From Sphingobacteriales bacterium (GTDB taxonomy: Bacteria; Bacteroidota; Bacteroidia; Chitinophagales; UBA2359), in assembly GCA_016700115.1 (NCBI GenBank), contig CP064999.1:434001-498000 (forward strand): DNA of 64,000 bases. The letters are read 5' to 3'. The position numbers and the translations under genes are program-made. The notes under the pieces are model-generated. The model ran no database searches. It saw nothing but the letters and a program-made list of their open reading frames with translations, and was not told where the DNA came from. Positions 8,801 to 18,700 of this stretch are shown in pieces; within the stretch, counting starts at the first letter, position 1; every line of letters starts with the position of its first letter.

Positions 8801-9088
8801 ATGAAAACCGAAGAAAAAATCCTTACCCTGCACCCACAAGGTAAAAAAGGGGTAAATATCTCATTAAAAAAATATTTGGTAATCAAAGAGTTTATTTTGA
8901 ACCTGCTTCAAAATGAACAGGAAATCACGTTTGAAAAAATGATTGCTCTTGCCGAAAATGAACTATCCGCCACTTTTGATGGAAAGGTAGGGTGGTATGT
9001 CGTTTCGGTTAAACTCGATTTGGAAGCCAGAAAAATTATTGAAAGAATACCCAAAACCAGCCCGCATAAACTAAAACTTTGCCAATGA
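8801..9088 (+). CDS. DUF6958-like small protein
   Basis: The 95-residue protein reads KILTLHPQGKKGVNI at the start and has the conserved tail segment VGWYVVSVKLDLEARKIIERI. I recognise this as the DUF6958 pattern, a small winged-helix-like protein of unknown function; the family number is from memory. There is no signal peptide. Its TGA stop (9086-9088) overlaps the ATG of the following VOC gene (9085-9087), which points to translational coupling. The existence of the gene is well supported by spacing and composition; its function is not known. Confidence 0.75.
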   Translation: MKTEEKILTLHPQGKKGVNISLKKYLVIKEFILNLLQNEQEITFEKMIALAENELSATFDGKVGWYVVSVKLDLEARKIIERIPKTSPHKLKLCQ

Positions 9089-9441
9089 TTACCGCCATCA
9101 TTCCGAAACTACCCGCTATTGACCTGAATGAAACAGCACAATATTACCAAAAGCATTTTCAGACCTCAATTATTGGACTTTATGAAGACTATTTGCTGAT
9201 TAAGTTTAATGATGACCTCGAACTACATTTTTACTTGAATAGAAATTTGGACGTAAAAACAAACCCGGGCATGGTTTATGTCAGGGTTTCTGCCAATATC
9301 GAAGTGCTTTACGACCAGTTAACCGAAAGTGGTGCGACATTCCCAAAACTTGGAAGTCTGAAAAAGAAACCCTGGGGTTTGCAGGAATTTTCCATCATTG
9401 ACCCCAATCACAATCTGCTGACATTCGGGCAGCGATTTTGA
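9085..9441 (+). CDS. VOC (glyoxalase/bleomycin-resistance) superfamily protein
   Basis: This 118-residue protein has the VOC layout: AIIPKLPAIDLNETAQYYQKHF at the start, a central strand-turn (LHFYLNRNLDVKTNPG), and the closing PWGLQEFSIIDPNHNLLTFGQ, where a glutamate/aspartate region normally contributes to metal binding. Members include glyoxalase I, dioxygenases and antibiotic-sequestering proteins; those similar to this one are often annotated as bleomycin-resistance-like. I start it at the ATG at 9085, overlapping the previous stop. The substrate cannot be read from sequence. Confidence 0.82.
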   Translation: MITAIIPKLPAIDLNETAQYYQKHFQTSIIGLYEDYLLIKFNDDLELHFYLNRNLDVKTNPGMVYVRVSANIEVLYDQLTESGATFPKLGSLKKKPWGLQEFSIIDPNHNLLTFGQRF

Positions 9442-9535
9442 AAAACAGGAACTAAATTCCATGGTTCTTTAACTTCTGATGGTAGCCTTTTAATATAAAT
9501 TGATGGTCTTGCACCCAAAAAAATCCAATGTAAAG

Positions 9536-10057
9536 ATGCAGGTAGTTGTCCGAACCGAAGAAACCGCCGATTATGCAGCAGTTTTTGCGTTGAATGTTTC
9601 GGCTTTTGAACAACAAAACGAAGCCGTTCTGGTCAATGCTTTGAGAAACAGCGATGCCTTCATACCCGGACTTTCATTGGTCGCTACTGTTGATAACAAT
9701 ATAGCCGGACATATTCTGTTCAGCAAAATCATCATCAAATCCGGCAGCGGGGAAATTTTTGGCAGTCTTTCCTTAGCCCCAATGGCTGTACTGCCTGAAC
9801 TGCAAAACCAAGGTATTGGAAGCATGTTAGTCCGCAATGGACTACAAAAAGCGGCTGAACTGGGTTTCGAATCGGTCATTGTGTTGGGGCACGAAAACTA
9901 TTACCCCCGGTTTGGATTTTTGCCTGCAAAAAAATGGGGCATCACGGCTCCGTTTGATGTGCCCGACAATGTATTTTTGGGAATTGAACTCGTTCCAAAC
10001 GGGCTAACTCATGTTTCTGGTACCGTCATTTACCCAAAAGAATTTGATGAAGTATAG
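9536..10057 (+). CDS. GNAT N-acetyltransferase (COG3153/YhbS-like)
   Basis: The protein of 173 residues carries the GNAT acetyl-CoA site: LSLAPMAVLPELQNQGIGSMLVRNGL, with the Q/RxxGxG/A pyrophosphate loop as QNQGIG. Then comes the YhbS-type segment VIVLGHENYYPRFGF. It would acetylate a small molecule or protein amine using acetyl-CoA. I prefer the ATG at 9536, where the family's N-terminal strand (VVVRTEETADY) begins. In-frame ATG/TTG codons at 9503/9500 would add about a dozen unsupported residues. It sits in the eight-gene run, 94 bp after the VOC gene. Confidence 0.84.
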   Translation: MQVVVRTEETADYAAVFALNVSAFEQQNEAVLVNALRNSDAFIPGLSLVATVDNNIAGHILFSKIIIKSGSGEIFGSLSLAPMAVLPELQNQGIGSMLVRNGLQKAAELGFESVIVLGHENYYPRFGFLPAKKWGITAPFDVPDNVFLGIELVPNGLTHVSGTVIYPKEFDEV

Positions 10058-10103
10058 AAACCCGGCTATTTGCCAAATTGAACACTAACCTTCACAAACA
10101 AAT

Positions 10104-11033
10104 ATGAGCGACAAAGAAATCATTTCCTGGCTACTCGAAGGCGATGTATCCATTCAATACCAAACTTACCGCGACCTCTTAGATACCGAAAAACCTGAAC
10201 TTCAGAAAAGAATTGAAACTGAAGGCTGGGGGCTGCAATTTCTCAAACAAAGAAATACAAATGGTCATTGGGGAAAGGGATTTTACCAACCAAAATGGAT
10301 CTCTTCACATTACACTTTGCTGGATTTAAAATATCTCGGAATTTCACCCGGCAACCAACCCGCAGGTCAAACCATTCAAATCATTCTCCAAAACTCCAAA
10401 GGCAATGATGGCGGTATTACTGCTTCACACTCAGGTAGGCCGAGCGATGTGTGTATCAATGGCATGTTTTTAAACTATGCCTGTTACTTTCGCGCTAATG
10501 AAACTGCCCTACACTCTGTCGTTGACTTTTTACTTGCTCAAAAAATGAATGACGGAGGTTTTAACTGTCAATCCAATCAACAAGGATGTGTTCACAGTTC
10601 TCTGCACACCACCTTGTCAGTATTGGAAGGCATCCACGAATACGAAAAAAACGGCTATACATACCGACTCAAGGAATTGAAACAGTCCGAATCAACCTCC
10701 CGGGAATTTATCCTGATGCACCACTTATTCAAATCCGATAAAACCGGTAAAATCATTAACCCCAATTTTTTGAAACTGCGATATCCGGGTCGTTGGTTCT
10801 ACAACGTTTTAAAAGCAATGGACTATTTCCAGTCAGCGAAAACTCCTTATGATAAGCGTATGGACGAAGCCATAGCATATCTGTTCGAAAAAAGGACAAA
10901 AGAAGGATTTTGGAAGCTGACCTCCGGACATTCCGGGTTAGTTCATTTTGAAATGGAACAGGCCGGAAAACCGAGTCGTTGGAACACTTTAAGGGCAATG
11001 AGAGTGCTGAAGCAATATCAAAGGGTCGGATAA
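10104..11033 (+). CDS. Prenyltransferase/squalene-oxidase-repeat-like protein
   Basis: The 309-residue protein contains alpha/alpha-barrel repeat motifs related to terpene cyclase/prenyltransferase repeats: NTNGHWGKGFYQPKW, NDGGITASHSG, MNDGGFNCQSNQQG and GFWKLTSGHSG, each with a Gly-rich turn and aromatic residues. It lacks a visible DXDD or other cyclase acid motif and is half the length of squalene-hopene cyclase, so it is not a triterpene cyclase. It is more likely a stand-alone toroid-fold protein of unknown role. There is no signal peptide. It is in the same transcriptional run as its neighbours. Confidence 0.7.
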   Translation: MSDKEIISWLLEGDVSIQYQTYRDLLDTEKPELQKRIETEGWGLQFLKQRNTNGHWGKGFYQPKWISSHYTLLDLKYLGISPGNQPAGQTIQIILQNSKGNDGGITASHSGRPSDVCINGMFLNYACYFRANETALHSVVDFLLAQKMNDGGFNCQSNQQGCVHSSLHTTLSVLEGIHEYEKNGYTYRLKELKQSESTSREFILMHHLFKSDKTGKIINPNFLKLRYPGRWFYNVLKAMDYFQSAKTPYDKRMDEAIAYLFEKRTKEGFWKLTSGHSGLVHFEMEQAGKPSRWNTLRAMRVLKQYQRVG

Positions 11034-11095
11034 CCACTATAAAAGACCCAAGGCTAAAGTTTAACAATTACCCTTGTCATTTAAACTGCCTGTAT

Positions 11096-11647
11096 ATGCT
11101 GATCTATGCAGAAACTGAACGGTTAATTTTAAGAGAACTATTGCCCAGTGACGCGCAAAGTATATTTGAACTCGACTCCGACCCCGAAGTACACCGTTAC
11201 TTAGGTGGCGGCTTAGCCCAAAACATTGGTCAAAGCAGACAATACATTGATGAAATCAGAAGGGACTATTTAACAAAAGGAATTGGCCGATGGGCAGTCA
11301 TTGAAAAAACAAGTCTTTGTTTTGCCGGATGGGCAGGTCTTAAACTGGAAACTAAGACCGTCAACCTGCATACCCATTTTTATGATTTGGGATTTCGACT
11401 GGCCACCAGTTTTTGGGGAAAAGGGTATGCAACTGAAGCGGCGATAGCTGCGCTAAACCAAGGATTTGAAAAATTAAATATCTCCGAAATTTTTGCAGAT
11501 GCAGATCATAACAATGTCCGTTCAAAAAGGGTGTTGGAAAAGGCAGGGCTTAAACTTATTGAATCCTTTGACGATGAAGGTTATAAAGTAGATTGGTACA
11601 AAATCACCAAACAAGAATGGCAAACCAGGAATCCGTGGCATATTTAA
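11096..11647 (+). CDS. GNAT N-acetyltransferase (RimJ/RimL-like)
   Basis: This 183-residue protein opens with the RimJ/RimL signature AETERLILRELLPSDAQSIF and has the acetyl-CoA-binding stretch FRLATSFWGKGYATEA, followed by the NVRSKRVLEKAGLKL motif. Family members acetylate ribosomal protein N-termini or antibiotics and other small molecules. The ATG at 11096 gives a standard family start; the open frame from 10979 overlaps the preceding gene and has no family match. Its end overlaps the next gene by 31 bp, so the two are likely co-transcribed. Confidence 0.87.
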   Translation: MLIYAETERLILRELLPSDAQSIFELDSDPEVHRYLGGGLAQNIGQSRQYIDEIRRDYLTKGIGRWAVIEKTSLCFAGWAGLKLETKTVNLHTHFYDLGFRLATSFWGKGYATEAAIAALNQGFEKLNISEIFADADHNNVRSKRVLEKAGLKLIESFDDEGYKVDWYKITKQEWQTRNPWHI

Positions 11648-12525
11648 ACCCAACAACCGGCGTGCAATCTGCCAATGTTAACGGCATGATGCTGCATTGG
11701 CTTGAAAAAGGCCGGGGTGAGCCGGTGATTTTGATACCCGGAGCTATTGGTGATTACCGTTCATGGAGTTATCAGACGGAGGAGTTCGCCCAATTTTTCA
11801 GGGTAATCTCTTTGAGTCGCCGGTATCAGTTTCCGGAAAAATATCCCAAAGGCGGGAGTAGTTCCATAGCCGATAACTGCACCGATTTATTGGAGTTGTT
11901 CCGGCATTTAAACCTTGAAAAAGCTACGCTCGTTGGTCATTCTTACGGAGGGTATATTGCCTTAGCTTTTGCAGAAAAATATCCCGAAAAAGTAAACAAG
12001 TTGGTGTTGATAGAACCAAGTGTATTTGGATTTATCACCAATAGCCCCTATAATCCTTTCAAGTTAATTCCGCTTGCCCAAAAAGATTTAGCTGCAGCAG
12101 TCTCAATGGTGCGTTCAGGTTTTAAAGGAGTTTTCCCGTGCAGGTTCTACCTGAAAACAGGGCAATATGACAAAGCAAAACTTGCCGTTATGGAAGGTCT
12201 GACCGGGCATAAAGTAAGTTTGGACGATATAAACGGGTTATTGCGTCAAACTTTGGAAGACAATATCCTCACTTTTGAGGGCGACAGCCGCAATGCTTTT
12301 GACTATCCACTGACAAAGGAAAAATTGAAGGCTATACCTATTCGAACATTGCTATTGGCAAGCCGGCAATCCCCACGTTGGTTTGGTTATATCTGCCGTG
12401 AGTTGCGACAGTTTCTGCCCAATTCCGAACTGATTTTTATGGATTCCCCAACCCATTGGCTTCATCTCGACCTCCCCGGTGAATTTAATCAAATTGTCAT
12501 CCGGTTTTTATCCACAAATAAATAA
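11617..12525 (+). CDS. Alpha/beta-hydrolase
   Basis: The 302-residue protein has an oxyanion-hole segment (VILIPGAIGDYRSW), the nucleophile elbow GHSYGG with Ser109, a cap region, and a C-terminal THWLHLDLPGEFN with the expected catalytic histidine. It is most like general esterase/haloperoxidase-type hydrolases; the substrate is unknown. The chosen ATG at 11617 lies inside the end of the preceding acetyltransferase gene. The strand, spacing and overlap make it the last gene of the eight-gene run. The 254 bp to the next gene hold no recognised feature. Confidence 0.85.
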   Translation: MANQESVAYLNPTTGVQSANVNGMMLHWLEKGRGEPVILIPGAIGDYRSWSYQTEEFAQFFRVISLSRRYQFPEKYPKGGSSSIADNCTDLLELFRHLNLEKATLVGHSYGGYIALAFAEKYPEKVNKLVLIEPSVFGFITNSPYNPFKLIPLAQKDLAAAVSMVRSGFKGVFPCRFYLKTGQYDKAKLAVMEGLTGHKVSLDDINGLLRQTLEDNILTFEGDSRNAFDYPLTKEKLKAIPIRTLLLASRQSPRWFGYICRELRQFLPNSELIFMDSPTHWLHLDLPGEFNQIVIRFLSTNK

Positions 12526-12779
12526 CCGACTCCAATTTTCAAAGAAAACCGGTCAGGCTTGCAGAAAAACTAAAATGTAAGCACAAAAAATATCTTTTTG
12601 GAACAAATTGAAAGATTATGACTAATTTCGTAACAACTATTCCTGTTCAGGGAGTATATTGGGTGCAGCGAATTGTGCCCTTTCAATTTTCAGGTAATTT
12701 TTTTGCCTCGAATTTTTTGGGAAAAGATATTTTGTAGCCCCGGCAATTCACAACACCGGCTATTAATCAACCATACCGT

Positions 12780-15700
12780 ATGAAAACAGAAAACCCACAC
12801 CTCAGAAAAACCCTGTCAGTCTTTTTGTTCATGCTTGGATTTTGGCTATTTCATTCGTGGCAACTCTCTGCACAGGTAAGTTGCGGATTGGACTTAGCCA
12901 GTAATGATGCTTTCGGATGCACCGGAACTTCACAAGTAGAGTTTAGCTATTTCAACAATACTGACCACACACTCTATTCGATTTTTTTTGATAATAATGC
13001 GTTAGGTGTCGGATTTGTGGATGTTGATGATGCCGACCTTCCAACAACTACCACCAATGATATCTACATTATTTATGTGGATGTTCCTGCAGGAGCACCT
13101 TCCGGAACCTACACTGCAGCTCTTCAGGTATTAAGTAGTTCAGGGTGCGACCAAACTCAATATTTTATTACCATCAACTTGATTCCACAACCGACCGTTG
13201 TAGTTAGTGCTACTCCGTCCCCTACCATCTGTTTGGGTGAAGACACACAACTGAATGCCCTTGTTGACGTATCAAACATCACGGTGGTTATTTCACCCGG
13301 AACCAGCATCGGTTTTTTAGACGAAACCACCTGGACTATGACCAACTCGCTCGGTAATTTTAATGGGTTTGGAGGCCCTTATGCTCAAAACTCAACCAAT
13401 TACACCGATTTAACCAATAACAACCCTCCTCTGACTTTCTTTTTAGAAACTCAGGGTATCTTTAACGATAATGTCGCTGTTTACAACATTCTTTGCAACG
13501 GAACAACTATCCTTGCCGGTACTTTGCCGGCAGGACAGCAACTGACGATACCCAATATCAACTGCATACCCGACCTGCTTTATCAGTGGTCTCCGGTTTC
13601 CGATCTAAGCGACGCTACAATAGCCGATCCTCTTGCTTTTCCGTCAAGCAATACCAACTACAATGTAACGGTTGATTATTTAGGATGTATGGTAACTTCT
13701 CCCGACATCCTGGTTCAGGTCAATACTGCAAGCCCGGGAGCCATCGCAGACAATCAGTCAATTTGTAGCGGCGGCGATCCGGTTCCTTTTGTCAATATCA
13801 GCAATGGCAGCGCTACCGGTGCTCTTTCCTATCAGTGGCAAAATAGTATTGACGGACCACAGAATTTTTTTTCTGATATAGCCGGAGCAAACGCCATTAC
13901 TTATGACCCGCCACCGGGACTGACACAAACCACCTGGTACAGAAGGATAACCAAGTCTTCGCTTGACGGTTTTATTTGCGACAGCGAACCCTCCAATGTG
14001 GTTAAGGTTTTGGTGAATCCTACGCCCGAAGTAAATGGTTTCGTCTCTCAACCCGGTGTTGTATGTCAGGGGGATGGTATTCAACTTAACGGCAGCCTTT
14101 CTGTCCCTACCCTGCTGCTGAATATTTCCGGTGGTGGGTTTATGGATGAAACCTTTTGGACCATGACTGATGCCTTAGGGCAGGTTGTCGCAACAGGCGG
14201 GCCTTACAACTTCGCTTCCGATAATTTTATTACCATTCCAAATGCAAATCCTCCCCTTAATTTTACATTGACAACCATTGGAAATTTTAATGACAATGTT
14301 GTTGATTATACCGTTCTTTGTTATGATGAAGCTCTTGTTGCCGGCACATTGGCCGGCGGTCAGTCTCTGACGGTTCCAAGTATTAACTGCCCAAACGGGG
14401 ATATTCAATATGACTGGTTTCCAACGACCGGATTAGACGATCCCACAGTGGCTAATCCAATTGCCTCCCCTTCTGTCCCCACCACTTATACCCTGACAGC
14501 ATCTTACTATGGCTGTTCTTCTACGTCCGATGGGGTGGATGTTAATGTTATTCTACCTACTCCGGGCACAATAGGCAGTAACCAGACCATTTGTTTTGGA
14601 GGAACTCCCAACATGCTGACCAATATAGCACCCGGAACCGGATCGTCAGCCATCACCTATCTATGGCAAAGTAGTACTACCGGCCCTACTGCGGGTTTTT
14701 CAGACATTACAGGGGCTGTGAATGCTACTTATAGCCCGCCGGCAGGATTATCGGTTACCACCTGGTACCATCGCATCGCTATTGCCACGCTCAACAGTGT
14801 GTCTTGTAGCAGTATTCCTTCCAATGTGGTCGAAGTAACCGTAGTGCCAAATCCCTCACCAACCATCAGTGGTAATCCGGTTATTTGTCAGGGTGCTAAC
14901 ACAGTTTTAGGAACAGGGTTGTTCAACACCTACTTTTGGCAGGCAAGCAACGGAGGGTCAATTAACGGGGCTTTCAATTTGCAAAACATTACAGCCGCCA
15001 CTGCCGGAACTTACACCGTAACGGTAGCCGATGCCAATGGTTGTACCGGCTCGGCAAGCCAGTTAGTAACCCAAATTCCTGCACCTTCCATCAGTTTTAG
15101 TGAACCAGCCGTCAATACTTCCTGCAATCCACCTTTTAACGGTTCTGTGAGCATTGTATCTCCTGTCGGGTCAACTGTTTTTTATCAATGGAGCAATGGG
15201 GCTACTACGGCAAATATCAGTCAGCTTCAGGGAGGAAATTATACGGTTACCGTTACAGACAGCAACGGATGTACCGGTTCTGCTACAATTACTGTTCCTC
15301 AAAACACCAGCGGACCAATCATTAACGCAATCGGGACCAATGTTATCAGTTGTTTTGAAGACGATGGCAGTATCATTATCAACGGATTGGCCGCAGGAAC
15401 AAGCTACGTCCTGGGTTATTCGTTTAACGGATCTGTTCAGCCCAATCAAACCCAAACTGCCGATGCGCTGGGCGAAATCAGTCTTTTCAATTTATCTGCC
15501 GGAGATTATACCAATATAATTGCAACTTCGCCCGTAGGTTGTCCTTCAAATGCAACTAATATAACGATATCCGGCCCAACATTGCCTGATATCTCTGTAC
15601 AAACCAACAGCCCTGTTTGTGAGGGCAATTTACTTTCGTTAAATTCAATTCCAACGGGCGGATCGGGATTTTATACTGACTTTATATGGACAGGACCAAA

Positions 15701-18700
15701 CGATTTCGTGGCTTTTGAAGAGGATGTTACTTTTGCAGCCACTACTTCAAACGAAGGCATTTATCACGTTACCGTTACTGATGGAAACGGTTGTACCGGC
15801 TCTGCTTTTACTGAAGTATTCATCAATACGCTACCCTTGATAACCATTACCGGAAATTTATTTGTCTGTTTGGGAGAAAGCACCACACTAACTGCTTTTA
15901 CACCCGAAGGTGTGGATTATTTTTGGGAAAGCGACTTCAACTCTCCGACCATTACCTATACCCCTATTGCTACAGAAGATTTGACAGTATTTGTAACTGA
16001 TGCGAATGGGTGTAATTCGGCAGCCACTGTAACTGTTACGGTTTTTGAACCACCGGTGATTACCATCACTCAAGATGTGGACATCTGTTTGGGAGAAAGC
16101 ACCTTGCTCAGTGCATTTTCTCCAAATGCAACTGATTATTTTTGGAATACCTCAGAAACTGATCCGGAAATTTTTGTATCACCAATACTTACAACCCTCT
16201 ATACTGTAATTGTTACCGATGTCAACGACTGTACCTCTACCGCAACAGTTTTGGTAACTGTACATTCACCTCCTTTTTTAGATTTTTCCAATCCGGTTGC
16301 CAATACCGCTTGCTTCCCACCTTTCAACGGGTCGGTCGGTATCAACACCACTACCGCCGATGACTTTAGCTTTTTATGGAGCAACGGTGCTACTACTGCC
16401 TTTATCAATCAAATTCAGGGCGGTAATTATATCGTAACCGTAACTGACAATGCAAATGGATGTATCAGCATCGGCACGATTGATGTGCCGCAGGTAACCA
16501 ATGGCCCCTTTATTACACTCAGCACAACACCTCCTACTACCTGCGGGGGAAATAACGGCAGCATTATCCTTCACGGTTTGATACCGGGTACTGCCTATTC
16601 GGTTGCATTTACCCAAAATGGCAGTCCTCAGCCGGTTCAAACTTTAACTGCCAACGGAGTTGGGCAAATTCTTCTTTCAGGATTATCAGCAGGAAACTAC
16701 ACCAATATTTTTGTAGATATTTCTGAATGTCCTTCAAATGTACTAAATACCGTTTTATCAAATCCTGCCTCACCTTTGCTGACAGCAACAACGAACAGCC
16801 CGGTATGTCAGGGTGGCAACCTGATGTTGAATGCCTTTCCATCCGGTGGTTCGGGGGTTTATACCGGTTTCGTATGGAGCGGCCCCGGTGGTTACAGCAG
16901 TAACCTGCAAAATAACAGCCTCACTGCCACAGCCACCTCAGCCGGAGTTTATTCGGTTACAGTTACAGACAGCAACGGCTGCACTGCTTCTGCCAATACT
17001 GGTGTGGTAGTTATCAATGCACTTCCAACGGTGGTGGTAAATGGAGGAAACCAAACGCTATGTGCAGGACAGACCACCGCTACCATCAGTTTTAGTGGTT
17101 CTGTCAGCAGTGCTGTTTACAATTGGGTCAACAACACCCCCTCTATCGGGCTTTCTGCATCCGGAACCGGAAATATACCTGCGTTTACCGCACTCAACAA
17201 TACCGCATCTACTGTAACAGCAACTATTTCCGTAACTCCAACCGGCAACGGTTGTGTGGGTGCTACTCAAACTTTTACGATTACAGTACTCCCCACTCCG
17301 AACGTAACCCTGCCTGCAAATCAGACATTATGTGCCGGAACTTCTACGTCCGCAATTATTTTTAGCGGATTGGTTGGAGGTACGCTTTTTAACTGGACCA
17401 ATAATAATCCTTCCATAGGATTACCATCATCAGGAACCGGAACTATTTCGCCATTTTCAGCACAAAATACCGGTATAACGCCGGTTAGCGCAACGATATC
17501 TGTTTCGCCGTCTGCCAATGGATGTACCGGAACTACTCAATCGTTTACCATCACCGTCAATCCATTGCCAAATCCTGCACCGGTTGCCTCTCCTGCCAAT
17601 GTCTGTCCTTCAGGAAGTGCTGTACTGAGTGCGTTTAACGGGGTAACATATACATGGAATACCGGACAAACCGGTTCATCTGTTACTGTTACACCTTTAA
17701 CCAATACAACCTATACCGTAACCGCCACCAATGCCACAGGTTGCAGTGCGGCAGGAAATGTCAGTGTGTCGGTACTTACTCCACCGGTGGCAACAGCATC
17801 AAGCAGTAACCCCTGCGTGGGCGGAACCTTGACCCTTAGCAGCAGTGGAGGGAATGCCTATCTATGGTCGGGACCCAATGGATTTAGTTCCAACCAACAA
17901 AATCCATTAGTGAGTAATAACTCAACTAATGTATTAAATGGCACTTATTCAGTTACAGTTACCGGTGCCAATGGATGTACAGATTCTGCTTCTGTTCTGG
18001 TCGTGATTAGTTCTACGTTAAGCCCTGTCATTACCGGAACTACCCAGATTTGTTCAGGAAATTCTACCACTTTGAATGCAGGTGCCGGGTACAGCAGTTA
18101 TCTATGGAATACAGGGGTAACTTCTCAAACCCTTACCACTGCCATTGCCGGCAACTACAGTGTAACAGTCAGCAATTCGGCAGGCTGTACAGGCAGTACT
18201 TTTACCAGTGTACAGGTTACATCACCTCCAAATGCAGGTGCTGATAACAGTGCCGATATTTGCAATAATCCCGATGAAGGGAACACAATCATCAATCTCA
18301 ACACCTTGATAACGGGCGATCCGGGAGGAGTTTTCACTCCAATTGGCGGTGCTCCGCCTTTGTCAAACAATAATGATACTTTTGACGGTGATGGCATAAC
18401 ACCCGGGAATTATCAATATAGTTATACGGTTGCCGGAACCCCTCCCTGTCCGGATGAGCAGGCCATTTTGACCATTAACGTCAATGCCTGTATCAGTTGC
18501 CCAAACCCGCCAACTGCCAATTTCAGTTATCCTGAAAGCGGCTATTGCCTGGGAAGTGGCATAGTCAATCCGGCCCTTCTCGGAGGGGCTGTTTCAGGTC
18601 TATGGTCAGCAACCCCCGGCGGATTAAGCATCAACGCCTTCACCGGCATCATCAGTTCAAATGCCAGTCTCCCGGGAGTTTATACGGTTACAAATACGGT

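Noticed and set aside
10104..11033. Squalene-hopene cyclase for hopanoid synthesis
   Set aside because: The protein is half the expected length and has no DXDD motif, and no other hopanoid gene is present.
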